From a virus, in IMG/VR virus record IMGVR_UViG_3300035698_001611, positions 1-40,137 of that record: a DNA stretch of 40,137 nt. One strand, given 5' to 3'. This document shows positions 32,409-40,137 of the stretch, piece by piece. Under the pieces are notes generated by a model. That model did not search any database. It was not told where the DNA came from and was given only the letters and a program-made list of their open reading frames with translations. A program made the position numbers and the translations under genes. Within the stretch, counting starts at the first letter, position 1. Every line of letters starts with the position of its first letter.

Positions 32409-34844
32409 TTATCTTGGGTCAAATTCCGCAAGGTCAAATCCATCTAAACTGTCCTCATTAGACTCAAAATTTATAGATGGTAAATCCCTTTTCTTCTGCT
32501 CAATCATCTTTGAAGTCTGTGTAGACTGCTGATTAATTCTATTGCTCTTAGCGCTTTCCCTATTGTCTTCTCTAGACTGGATACTGCTTTGTTCAACTCC
32601 TTTTAATTGCATTTGCATCTCAAATTCAGTCTGCATTAGTTCTTGCTTCAACTGCGCCTCCATCTGTAATTTTTGGATATCAAAAGCTACCTCTGCTTCT
32701 TTGATCGCTATCTTAGACTGCGTCTCTGCTTGCGTTGTTTGCATCACTAACTGAGCCTGAGCCTGTTGCGCCTGCATCTGCATCTGAGCCTGCATTTGTT
32801 GCTGCTGCATTAGCTGCTGCTGCTCCGCTGCCTGTTTTGCTTTTCTCTTTACCTTGAGCAATTGATTCGCCATTTTCAGATTCGAAATCTCTCGAATATC
32901 AATAGCGTCCTCTAAGTTTATATCCCCTTTAGATAACGCCATCTGGATGTTCTGTTCCAGCATTGCCTTCTCTTCCTCGTCAGGAGCCATTTCTATAAAA
33001 ATACCAAAGTCATATAAATACAACTCTTTAATATCCTCTAGTATCCCTAAATTATATTTCCCTATCTGCATCGCAAACTCATCTTTAAAGTCTGCGTACT
33101 GTAAAATATCAGCCGTTCTAATAGACAAGCATTCCGCCAAAGTCCTGGTGATATATAAACTTGCGTTTAATATATGTCGGGTCGCTACATTAGAGTTTAA
33201 TGCTGCCAACTTCTGAACACCAACCAAAGAATTAGGGTCAGGACTTGATCCGTCCCTAGCTTCATTTAAGCCCGTTACAGTCCTTATCTGGTCTAAGTAG
33301 TGATTATAGTTACCAATAAGCATTTGCATCTTACTAGCCCCACTATTCGCTGTTAATTGAGTGATTGGAACTCGCGCATTGTTGTACTCACCATCTTGGG
33401 TATAACTTCTACCGATAACACTACCCGTTTGGAAGTATAACCTTAAAGCATCTTCTGGATTGTAGGCATTCCCTGTTCCTAAATCAATTTCATTTAGGCC
33501 ATCTGCATCAATAAATACACCATCTGGAACTACACGAGTAATTACTTGCTGTATCTTTAAGTGCGTCATTTGAATTAAATCCGCAAAGGGAATCATTCTT
33601 TTTACTAACGACTCTAATTGCCCCTTGTACATTTTTGGCGCACAAGCTACATAATTAGGCATCGCATACTGACTCGCTGATTTTGGTCTAACCATATTCT
33701 CACCCAGTTTCCACTGAAGAATAATATTAGTCCCCATCACCATCACGCCATCATACCAAACGTCAATCGTTTTCTCTACTCTTTCATACTCTCCTTCCTC
33801 CATCATTTCTGGTGGTGGATTAAAAGTGTCATCCTTCTCTACAACCTTGAAAGTGCCGTCAGACATTTTCTTTTTCTTGTAAACAAAGGTGTGTGTGGTT
33901 TTGTAATTGAAATATAATAATGTAGCAGTATCCCTATGGAACATACTATTTTCGTAATACTGTGAAGAGTTATAGTGGTCATACCATGACTGGCTGTACT
34001 TAGAAATCTCTGTTAAGTCTTCATTGTCTAATGTAGGATCAATTTTAATAAGCTCTGTAATTGGCACTGTCTTTACCTCTCCCCAGTAAAAGCAATCTTT
34101 CAAGTAAGGATCCTCCGTATAACTGTATACCACATTAGCAGGGTCTACATAATCTACCTTTACTCCAGCTCCAGGAAGAAACATATGTTTCCCTATCCCC
34201 ATCCCTAAAGTAGTGATGTCATAATCGATTCTTCTGCGAATGTCATTATAATGGTTTGCAGAGAATAGCGTATCAATCGCTTCCTCTTCTGCTATCTCAA
34301 TTGCTGGCTTGTACTTCATCTGCATGAAAAGCTCTAGCTCTTGGTCGTTTTCTGGTAATTCTGATTCCTCAGTTTGGAATACATCAACACCAAAATCATT
34401 TTGTATTTGTTTTAATAACGGTTTAGCGATCATATCGCCCTCAACCATCTCTTGAAATTGGTTTCTTTTCTCTGCCGAAAGAGCATCCTGAGCAACAGCC
34501 TTCACCTTAAACATCCTGTCATTCATTCCGTTTACAACGATGTCTACGAATTTAGGAATAATAGGAACTGGTGTCCAGTCTAAATTTAAATACGATAAAT
34601 CCCCATCGACAGATAGTTCATTTTTATACTTCCCTATAGATTGCTCCCCACGAGCATATAATCTTAAGCGATTAAAGTCAGCCCACTGTGAATAAAATCG
34701 ACAAGAACCATTGTCTCGTCTAAACCATTCGTACTGTATTGCTTGTCCAATCTGTAATCCATACTCTACGGTATCTTTTACCGAGTCGGAAGCAAATTGA
34801 TCTGGAAATGCAGATGCATTTACTTGTATTTTTACGTCTTTCAT
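32409..34844 (-). CDS. Portal protein with Gln/Met-rich C-terminal coiled coil
   Basis: An 811-aa portal protein, the dodecameric gate through which DNA is packaged and leaves the head. Its place directly after the large terminase, its size near 800 aa (as in crAss-like portals) and segments such as RRRIDYDITTLGMGIGKHMF and YVDPANVVYSYTEDPYLKDC fit the family. The TVTGLNEARDGSSPDPNSLV stretch, followed by helices lining the channel, is typical of portals. Residues about 670-760 form a Gln/Met/Ala-rich coiled coil, encoded by CAG-type repeats at about 32760-32830. This may be the barrel extending into the head. It abuts the terminase stop. Confidence 0.85.
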   Translation of the reverse strand: MKDVKIQVNASAFPDQFASDSVKDTVEYGLQIGQAIQYEWFRRDNGSCRFYSQWADFNRLRLYARGEQSIGKYKNELSVDGDLSYLNLDWTPVPIIPKFVDIVVNGMNDRMFKVKAVAQDALSAEKRNQFQEMVEGDMIAKPLLKQIQNDFGVDVFQTEESELPENDQELELFMQMKYKPAIEIAEEEAIDTLFSANHYNDIRRRIDYDITTLGMGIGKHMFLPGAGVKVDYVDPANVVYSYTEDPYLKDCFYWGEVKTVPITELIKIDPTLDNEDLTEISKYSQSWYDHYNSSQYYENSMFHRDTATLLYFNYKTTHTFVYKKKKMSDGTFKVVEKDDTFNPPPEMMEEGEYERVEKTIDVWYDGVMVMGTNIILQWKLGENMVRPKSASQYAMPNYVACAPKMYKGQLESLVKRMIPFADLIQMTHLKIQQVITRVVPDGVFIDADGLNEIDLGTGNAYNPEDALRLYFQTGSVIGRSYTQDGEYNNARVPITQLTANSGASKMQMLIGNYNHYLDQIRTVTGLNEARDGSSPDPNSLVGVQKLAALNSNVATRHILNASLYITRTLAECLSIRTADILQYADFKDEFAMQIGKYNLGILEDIKELYLYDFGIFIEMAPDEEEKAMLEQNIQMALSKGDINLEDAIDIREISNLKMANQLLKVKRKAKQAAEQQQLMQQQQMQAQMQMQAQQAQAQLVMQTTQAETQSKIAIKEAEVAFDIQKLQMEAQLKQELMQTEFEMQMQLKGVEQSSIQSREDNRESAKSNRINQQSTQTSKMIEQKKRDLPSINFESNEDSLDGFDLAEFDPR

Positions 34845-37800
34845 TTATTTAAGTAATTGGCTAACTGAATTCTTATTGTCATATCTTGCAAAGTTAATGC
34901 TTATTTTTGATTTTTCTTGAGCAGGGGTATACAGGTGTTTCTGGTTCGCCATAATCGCCAACCCGGAACTAATTGAGGCATCAAACTTCGTTCTATTGTT
35001 TATATCGAACTTCGCCCAATCCTCTAATGTCTTTTGAAAATACATTATACCCATGTCATCGCTATCTCTATAATTCCCTGCTAAATCCAAACCAACATGC
35101 TTTTCTATATATGACTCTATAGCTGAAGCGTGCGATTGCTTTACATCCTCACTTGAATTCGGTATGCCGCCTAATTCCTTTTCTGTTTTTGACAGTTTAT
35201 TGAAAGTCTTATCAGGTCGATTTATACTAAACCCACGATAGCCTCTGTTTTTTAAATGATACAACAAACGAGGTTTATTGTTCTCACACAAAATAGGCAT
35301 CCCATAAAACACGCAAGCCATTAACACTTCCTCGAAAAATATCTCTGCCGTTTGAGGACGAGCGATATACTCTAAGAAAAACTCATTACTTGGTGCGTTA
35401 TCCATATTGAACTTCGTAAGTCCATGTAAAGATCCGTTAGATCCTTTACCAACAACTACGCCCGATATATCATACGAGTCACATCCAAATGAACCAACAT
35501 GCTCATTTCCTGGATATCTCTTTCCATTTTTTAAAATAACATTATTTTGCAATGCTCTTTCAGGTAACCAAGTTACAAAAAATCTTCCTCTTTTATCAGG
35601 CGACCAAATAACCCTAGAATCTTTGATCCCATTCTCCCAAGAAAATGAACCCTGGGTCATATTTTGCCCCATTATTAACGAGTCGTTGTAGTCAATTTGC
35701 TGATATATTTTTGTAAGATTAAAAAGAGATTGCTTGCTCTCATCTCTAAACGCATGGGACTCAGTTCTAGGAAACTGTCTATAAAATTCATTCAGCGCGT
35801 CTGGATCGATAGCTAATGAATCAACTTCATTCTGCCAGTAGTTAATTGCTCCCTGAGTAATCATCTCTCCATCAATCCCCTTTATTGGCTTGTCTGGGCT
35901 TCTAAAAACAGGCATCCCAAAGATGTCAATAAACCCCTCCATGTTCCACTCCATTGGGATAAACAAATTGTATAAGCCACTTTTTGTTTGACCATTGGAA
36001 TTCCGCTTACTTGCATCGGAGTCGTAGAATAATTTCTTAAAATTAGTACCCCCCTTATCTAATGCATTTGATGTTGATCCCATCATACATTTTCCAATCA
36101 CCTTACTCCCTAAACGCAAACAGGTCTTTGTAACACGCCAGTTATTTAGTATGTTATCTGGCCTTTCCCATTTTCCTGAATTTAAAGAAACCGTAAAATC
36201 TTCTAATATTAGTTTTCTCTCATTGTCATTATTCCCATCAACCTGTATACCAACATACTCTCCCACATCTAATGATTCTACATCAACTGTATTCCTTCTT
36301 CCTCTGCTACAAGGCACATAACCTTCAAATGATTTTTTCTTTGTAAGCATCGGTATCCTAGATAAATCTCCAGAGATATTCACCCTCCACACATCTGTTC
36401 CATAATTAGATAACCTATGTTTTACATTACTACAACTTAACCCACAAGACAAACTAAGTGTTCTTATCTGTTTGATTAGGTTCTCGTCAGACATACCCAT
36501 CTCTATTGATCCTTTTTTCTTATGTGAATATCCATCTGTATCAATAAGACCCGCAAGTAATTGAAGCCTTGAATCTATAGATGAGTTCATATATTCTTCA
36601 GGGATATGTTTATTTTTGTATACTCCTATTTTTTTAAGCTCGTTATTTATACCCTTTAATTTTACTTCAATAATACTTTCACAGTCAGGCCTCTGACTTA
36701 ATTCAATAGGAACATTCCATATCTCTGCTAACCTACCTATGTAGTGCATTATTTCAGGCTCCTCATATTTATTGACAAGTATCGTCATTGAGTTTTTTCT
36801 TCCATCGCCTAGCCACAAACCTAAATACATAGGAGGAAGTCCTTGAAACTTATCTTCAAGTTCAATACCTTTACTACAGACTCTTGTCAAGTGTTGTTTC
36901 CTGTACTTAGAACTATTAATATACTCTTCAGGGGTCAATATAACCTCTCCTTTATTATAGTCATTTAAAACCAGTCGATGATTCTTAGTAACAATATAAT
37001 CTTTTCCATACGGCTGCTTAACTAAAAATCTATCAGTAACCCCTGTTGTTTTCTTTACAACAGTTTTTACTAAACCACCATCAACACGCACCTTGTCACC
37101 AATTTCAATATCTTTAATTTCCAAAAAAGACATATTCTCCATCAATATCTTGGTGTTAGGAGCATAACATTCATCATGTACTAGTAGTTTTAGTTTCTCC
37201 CCATCATAACTATTGTCTCCCGTATTCTTCCAGTCAATCGTAGTATCCAATCCTTCCAGTTCCTGCTCTTCGATTAGGTACATATTCTTTTTGGTAATCT
37301 TAGAGGCTGGAACCCTATAAGCTAATTCCGTTTTAGGTTTATCCATACCATCCTGTATGGGTTTAAAAAAGAAGGGGTAGTTGTTTGAGATCGGAACAAC
37401 CTTATCCGTAAACATTTTCTTCGCATCGGCTCCCGTCTTAGACAGTATACCAATCCTAGCATCTTTTGTGATTGTACCTATATTTGCACACTCCTCACTT
37501 CCCATGTATGAGAATCCAGAACGTCTAATTTTTAGGTAACAGTTACCGAAACTTCTTTTGTCAGCTTTACAAGCCTCCCAGTGTATATAGAATATTCTAT
37601 TTGCTTCTCTGAAGTCAGGAAGACCAATATCAATCTTAGTGTGTTGGATGTACATCCAATGAGATCCAGTGATGTACGTCGGCGTGCCGTTGTTCATAAA
37701 CCAGTATCCCTGTTCCCTGTAGTCAAATTCTTTCTCGATGTAGTCTACCCATTGGTTTTTAAAAGACGAAGGTGCGTCATGCCATTGGAAAATAGACTTG

Positions 37801-38081
37801 ATCTTACTTAATGGTTTTGGGAGTATTTTTGGCTCCCAGTATTGTTCTTCTTTATTATCAGACCTCTTAAAGACCTCTTCATCCATTTTTGGAAGGGCAA
37901 CATTTAAGCCTTGGATATGAAGTATCTGTCCAATCTCTCCGGTCTTTGAGATCACAACAAAGTTATACTTTTCGTTGTAACCATATTGCCAAGCCTTTGC
38001 GTTGTTTTTTATGGTTAAAACGTGTTTAGGGATTAAATTAATAAGTTCCCTGTATAAGCTATCTCGATCTTGATTCCGCAA
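34845..38081 (-). CDS. terL: Large terminase subunit interrupted by an in-frame intein
   Basis: A 1078-aa precursor. Removing the intein (C305-N634) leaves 748 aa, a normal TerL that drives DNA into the head and cuts concatemers. The ATPase part has a deviant Walker A, KIRRSGFS at 184-191, and Walker B LLVHDE ending at E304. The intein starts at the next residue and the extein resumes at S635 (SGKWERP). The nuclease part has D868 in FGCDSYD as a likely metal ligand, plus CENN and SEDVKQSH further on, as in RNase H-like TerL nucleases. The start is TTG (38081-38079), overlapping the upstream gene by 23 bases; no ATG occurs until about residue 66. Splicing must restore the active site. Confidence 0.93.
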   Translation of the reverse strand: MRNQDRDSLYRELINLIPKHVLTIKNNAKAWQYGYNEKYNFVVISKTGEIGQILHIQGLNVALPKMDEEVFKRSDNKEEQYWEPKILPKPLSKIKSIFQWHDAPSSFKNQWVDYIEKEFDYREQGYWFMNNGTPTYITGSHWMYIQHTKIDIGLPDFREANRIFYIHWEACKADKRSFGNCYLKIRRSGFSYMGSEECANIGTITKDARIGILSKTGADAKKMFTDKVVPISNNYPFFFKPIQDGMDKPKTELAYRVPASKITKKNMYLIEEQELEGLDTTIDWKNTGDNSYDGEKLKLLVHDECYAPNTKILMENMSFLEIKDIEIGDKVRVDGGLVKTVVKKTTGVTDRFLVKQPYGKDYIVTKNHRLVLNDYNKGEVILTPEEYINSSKYRKQHLTRVCSKGIELEDKFQGLPPMYLGLWLGDGRKNSMTILVNKYEEPEIMHYIGRLAEIWNVPIELSQRPDCESIIEVKLKGINNELKKIGVYKNKHIPEEYMNSSIDSRLQLLAGLIDTDGYSHKKKGSIEMGMSDENLIKQIRTLSLSCGLSCSNVKHRLSNYGTDVWRVNISGDLSRIPMLTKKKSFEGYVPCSRGRRNTVDVESLDVGEYVGIQVDGNNDNERKLILEDFTVSLNSGKWERPDNILNNWRVTKTCLRLGSKVIGKCMMGSTSNALDKGGTNFKKLFYDSDASKRNSNGQTKSGLYNLFIPMEWNMEGFIDIFGMPVFRSPDKPIKGIDGEMITQGAINYWQNEVDSLAIDPDALNEFYRQFPRTESHAFRDESKQSLFNLTKIYQQIDYNDSLIMGQNMTQGSFSWENGIKDSRVIWSPDKRGRFFVTWLPERALQNNVILKNGKRYPGNEHVGSFGCDSYDISGVVVGKGSNGSLHGLTKFNMDNAPSNEFFLEYIARPQTAEIFFEEVLMACVFYGMPILCENNKPRLLYHLKNRGYRGFSINRPDKTFNKLSKTEKELGGIPNSSEDVKQSHASAIESYIEKHVGLDLAGNYRDSDDMGIMYFQKTLEDWAKFDINNRTKFDASISSGLAIMANQKHLYTPAQEKSKISINFARYDNKNSVSQLLK
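36180..37169 (-). mobile_element. LAGLIDADG intein inserted at the terminase Walker B
   Basis: A 990-base, 330-aa intein. It starts with C305 (CYAPNTKIL, block A), has block B TKNH at 365-368, and two homing-endonuclease motifs, LGLWLGDG ending near D426 (GDG) and LLAGLIDTDGY near 509-518 (D514, D516). It ends EDFTVSLN at N634 before S635. Its DNA keeps the frame. The penultimate residue is Leu, where most inteins have His, so splicing may be slow or use another route. It would spread by cutting intein-free terminase genes. The site, directly after the Walker B acidic pair, is highly conserved, as usual for inteins. Confidence 0.93.
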
Positions 38082-38334
38082 ACCCTTTTGGTGTATTATT
38101 TATTTTATGATCAACCCCGTCTAGCAGGTCCTTTTCCTCCTCTATTCTCTTTAGAATCTCAAACGCATCAAATATAGCAAGTTTTTTAGTAGCCGCAGCA
38201 TTCTTTAATTTATCAGGAGCCAGCTCATCATCTTCACCATACTTAATGATCTTTTCCTCAGCTACTCTAATTAACTGAATGACCGCTTTTTCGCCAGCCT
38301 CAATAATTTGTAATTTGATTTTATTTACATCCAT
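38059..38334 (-). CDS. Small protein in the terminase small-subunit position, 91 aa
   Basis: A 91-aa helical, charged protein directly upstream of terL, overlapping it by 23 bases. The central segment (APDKLKNAAATKKLAIFDAF) resembles small proteins found before terL in related phages. Its place and size make a small terminase subunit or DNA-recognition partner possible, but no clear helix-turn-helix is visible. The ATG is 3 bases after the stop of the 39-aa gene. Function not proven. Confidence 0.6.
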   Translation of the reverse strand: MDVNKIKLQIIEAGEKAVIQLIRVAEEKIIKYGEDDELAPDKLKNAAATKKLAIFDAFEILKRIEEEKDLLDGVDHKINNTPKGFAESRSR

Positions 38335-38337
38335 AAA

Positions 38338-38457
38338 TTAATAGTCTTTCTTCCGATGTTTTTTATCAGGGTCTTTATTTCTATTATACTTTAATTTCAA
38401 TTTCTCTAACTTCTCTTTCCACTCTGTAGAAATCGGTTTTTTGTCTTTGTTTCTCAT
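38338..38457 (-). CDS. 39-aa lysine-rich small protein
   Basis: An ATG at 38457 opens 39 codons to TAA at 38340-38338, ending 3 bases before the start of the 91-aa gene. It exactly fills the gap to the 187-aa gene, 11 bases away. The peptide is very basic (KEKLEKLKLKYNRNKDPDKK) and has one tryptophan. Tight packing supports a real gene. It may bind DNA or the packaging machinery; the function is unknown. Confidence 0.6.
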   Translation of the reverse strand: MRNKDKKPISTEWKEKLEKLKLKYNRNKDPDKKHRKKDY

Positions 38458-38468
38458 ATATATCAGAT

Positions 38469-39032
38469 TTATAATACCACCGCTATACTATCGGTAGACA
38501 TGCGATACAACTTCTCGTCGTCTACAGTAAATTCATATTCAGATTCTGGTTCGTATAAAACCTCATCCCCTATTCTTACTCCCTTATCTAGTAACTCTTG
38601 GTTGATATACCTCACCGTTCCCCTTAGAGGTTCGTTCTTAGAGTTCTTTTTAAGGTATGACTCCTTGACAAGCAATGGCTTTATAAAGCAATACTTATCA
38701 TGCCCGATCCAGGTGTCTCCTTCTTTGTATAAATAGAACTGTTCTATGTCCACAAAAAATAAGTCTTCCTGAAAAAAGCTTTTCCCACTCTTTCTGTTCC
38801 CATACATGTCATTGTAAAACTTAAAGACATTATGATGAACAACTAGTGTTCCTCCTACCTTGATAGGCCCCGTATAATTTATTGGTATTGCGACAACTGT
38901 AGCGAATCGATTGGAAGCTTTATAGTCTTCTTCGGAGGTGCTGGTAATGAAGTCTACCTCTCCGTATTTTTTAATATTATCGTAGCGTCTCCCCTTTAAC
39001 GGTTTAACGATAAAACTGTAAGGTGATTGCAT
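38469..39032 (-). CDS. GroES-like (co-chaperonin fold) phage protein
   Basis: A 187-aa protein resembling a conserved phage family whose fold I associate with GroES/Cpn10-type co-chaperonins. It has an N-terminal IVKPLKGRRYDN, a beta-rich centre (AIPINYTGPIKVGGTLVVHH, then NVFKFYND), a mobile-loop-like stretch around YGNRKSGKSFFQEDLFFVD, and a C-terminal RIGDEVLYEPESEYEF...LYRMSTDSIAVVL. A phage co-chaperonin would help the host GroEL fold the capsid protein, which fits its place upstream of the head genes. The likeness is from pattern memory, so the role is tentative. It could instead be a head assembly factor. Confidence 0.55.
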   Translation of the reverse strand: MQSPYSFIVKPLKGRRYDNIKKYGEVDFITSTSEEDYKASNRFATVVAIPINYTGPIKVGGTLVVHHNVFKFYNDMYGNRKSGKSFFQEDLFFVDIEQFYLYKEGDTWIGHDKYCFIKPLLVKESYLKKNSKNEPLRGTVRYINQELLDKGVRIGDEVLYEPESEYEFTVDDEKLYRMSTDSIAVVL

Positions 39033-39044
39033 TTGATTTAAGTA

Positions 39045-39263
39045 CTAAAAATTTATGTTGTATTCTAAAGAGATAGGCAGCGTATTCTTAAATTCCTTCC
39101 ATAGTAAAACCTCATCTCCTTTTATGATCCATATTTTATACGAATCATTTTCATGGATAATATGTTGGATTATATAGGACGTCCCAAGAACATTCTGGCC
39201 AACAATATAATGCATTGCACCAGACTTATAATCTGCCCCTATAGAGATTTTTCTTATGTCCAT
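39045..39263 (-). CDS. Hypothetical beta-rich protein, 72 aa
   Basis: A 72-aa protein of alternating hydrophobic and polar strands (SAMHYIVGQNVLGTSY; YKIWIIKGDEVLLWKEF), with no known family. It lies in a tight set of small genes upstream of the GroES-like gene (8-base gap before, 12 after). A structural or assembly accessory is possible from context. Confidence 0.65.
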   Translation of the reverse strand: MDIRKISIGADYKSGAMHYIVGQNVLGTSYIIQHIIHENDSYKIWIIKGDEVLLWKEFKNTLPISLEYNINF

Positions 39264-39271
39264 TTCTGTGT

Positions 39272-39505
39272 TTAGCTGATAACTTGAGTCGTTATAACTC
39301 CTAAATCGCTAACAAACAGCTTCCATACTCCGCCATTAGGAGCAATTAATTTAACTATCCCCCTGTCAATACTAAAATCTGTAAGTGTTGAGATCGTACA
39401 GGATTTTGTCATTAAATTATTTTCCTTGTCAGTTAAAATTAAATAATCTGCCGAGTCAATACTTGTAATGTTAGGGTATGCCGCTGTGTTGCCGATTTTT
39501 GCCAT
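39272..39505 (-). CDS. Small structural-type protein (MAKIGN family), 77 aa
   Basis: A 77-aa protein starting MAKIGNTAAYPNITSIDSAD, a pattern I recall from many marine phages, where it is often the N-terminal part of fibre or tail-associated proteins or a stand-alone small virion protein. It has a SADYLILTD segment and a C-terminal beta hairpin. It sits between a coiled-coil protein and the 72-aa gene. The function is unknown; a virion role is likely. Confidence 0.65.
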   Translation of the reverse strand: MAKIGNTAAYPNITSIDSADYLILTDKENNLMTKSCTISTLTDFSIDRGIVKLIAPNGGVWKLFVSDLGVITTQVIS

Positions 39506-39511
39506 TGTACT

Positions 39512-39787
39512 TTATTTTACTACCTCTAAAGGGGTATCTGTTTCTACTGCTTCTACTGGCTCTGGGTCTTTGACATCTCCAGTCTGTAAGTTTATTACAA
39601 CGTTTTCACCAAACTCTTGCATTAAAATTTGCTCTTGTTCTGCGAATTTCTTCTGAACTTCAGACAAAACAGTTAATAACCCCGCTTTTTTAATTTCAGT
39701 TTCCGCTATCTCAAATTTAATTTGGTTGAACTGGTTTTGTAACCCTTGTAATAACTCTAATTGCTCTTTACTTAATTGCTTTGACAT
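39512..39787 (-). CDS. Coiled-coil small protein, 91 aa
   Basis: A 91-aa protein with a long heptad-like helix (EQLELLQGLQNQFNQIKFEI ... KKFAEQEQILMQEFGENV) and a disordered acidic, Pro/Val-rich tail (DPEPVEAVETDTPLEVV). The NVVINLQTGDV segment is conserved in small proteins of related phages from memory. It may act as a prefoldin-like or assembly helper; this is inference. It starts after a 65-base gap with a candidate promoter. Confidence 0.65.
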   Translation of the reverse strand: MSKQLSKEQLELLQGLQNQFNQIKFEIAETEIKKAGLLTVLSEVQKKFAEQEQILMQEFGENVVINLQTGDVKDPEPVEAVETDTPLEVVK

Positions 39788-39820
39788 TTGATTTGATTTA
39801 ATTTATGAATATTATTTTAA

Positions 39821-39828
39821 CAAATATA
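39821..39828 (-). promoter_or_regulatory. Candidate Bacteroidota -7 box upstream of the head-gene run
   Basis: Leftward reading gives TATATTTG, an exact TAnnTTTG match, 33 bases before the ATG at 39787. Just upstream is a small inverted repeat (ACTATT with AATAGT, 39831-39846). It lies in the only sizeable gap in this part of the left arm. A matching -33 element is not clear. Confidence 0.4.
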
Positions 39829-39852
39829 CAACTATTTTTTAATAGTCTTTAG

Positions 39853-40137
39853 TTATTCAACAGGAGGAATTGGTTCTGGCGGAACTGGTTCGCCTACAGT
39901 AAGTGTCACTGTGGTCGGATGGATCAAAGATTCTATCTGGCTAGCAATACCTGTTTCAATAGCAGCAACTTGCTCTTCACCCATAGCAGCTTGTGTCCAA
40001 GCAACCACCTCTTCGTTGGTAACTTGGTCAAACGGTATGAAATTAATAATCTCACTAGTATCTAGCGTCTGTGTTCCAATACTTGTTGCTGAATAAGGGT
40101 TGTCTTGAGGGTCTAAAGTATCTGAAGTTCCTGTTAC
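39853..40137 (-). CDS. Partial gene, DUF7936-like phage protein (5' end beyond window)
   Basis: An open frame runs in from the right edge for 94 codons and stops at TAA (39855-39853). The N-terminus is missing. The visible part contains IINFIPFDQVTNEEVVAWTQ, AAMGEEQVAAIETGIASQI and a Pro-rich tail (VGEPVPPEPIPPVE). This pattern (PF ... T ... (V)xxWxxxAxGxxxVxxxExxIxxQI) resembles a common phage family that I believe is DUF7936, of unknown function and often near structural genes. Confidence 0.6.
   Translation of the reverse strand, partial: VTGTSDTLDPQDNPYSATSIGTQTLDTSEIINFIPFDQVTNEEVVAWTQAAMGEEQVAAIETGIASQIESLIHPTTVTLTVGEPVPPEPIPPVE

Noticed and set aside
36180-37169. Reading the terL interruption as a group I intron with endonuclease ORF
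   Set aside because: The frame is continuous through the element, with protein splicing blocks A, B and an Asn-Ser end, so it is an intein.

Overview
The window is a large piece of a tailed double-stranded DNA phage genome. The host is most likely a Bacteroidota bacterium, probably a marine flavobacterium. The DNA is AT-rich and most starts are preceded by A/T-rich leaders without a Shine-Dalgarno sequence. Exact copies of the Bacteroidetes -7 box TAnnTTTG sit in three intergenic gaps. The virion protein families match, from memory, those of marine Bacteroidota podoviruses, with some likeness to crAss-like head genes. No tRNA, rRNA, CRISPR array or insertion sequence was seen. Coding density is very high: the longest gene-free stretch is 195 bases (2947-3141), so no gap exceeds 300 bases.

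Right-pointing arm (34-6428): many small genes, often joined by ATGA stop/start overlaps, for DNA transactions. It holds a compact SF2/SNF2-like helicase, a PD-(D/E)XK-like protein, two zinc-ribbon proteins, a NUMOD4/HNH homing endonuclease, a VRR-NUC nuclease and several unknowns. Base composition is patchy. The block 2947-5490 is markedly AT-rich and looks like an acquired segment, and the homing endonuclease starts with a near copy of the first 26 bases of the VRR-NUC gene downstream.

Left-pointing arm (6433-40137), in transcription order from the right edge: an incomplete gene, three small genes, a GroES-like protein, a 39-aa Lys-rich protein not separated from its neighbours by more than a few bases, a 91-aa protein in the small-terminase position, and the large terminase split by a 330-aa LAGLIDADG intein. 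Then come the portal, a scaffold-like protein, the major capsid protein, a terminator, a 251-aa gene, a second terminator, two neck-like proteins, a 1589-aa stabilisation/tail-hub-like protein, two tail fibre or receptor-type proteins, a GNAT acetyltransferase, and three proteins that look like an ejected internal-virion set (288, 781 and 3234 aa). The two arms converge at about 6430.

The most unusual item is a 51-codon gene nested in another frame on the same strand inside the 3234-aa gene (13146-13301). It encodes a recognisable 'KSKAQQ' small phage protein, lies in a local GC peak, and in the giant frame reads as a low-complexity linker. Also notable are the terminase intein sited right after the Walker B acidic pair with Leu instead of the usual penultimate His, and the zinc-peptidase motif and other domains fused in the giant virion protein.
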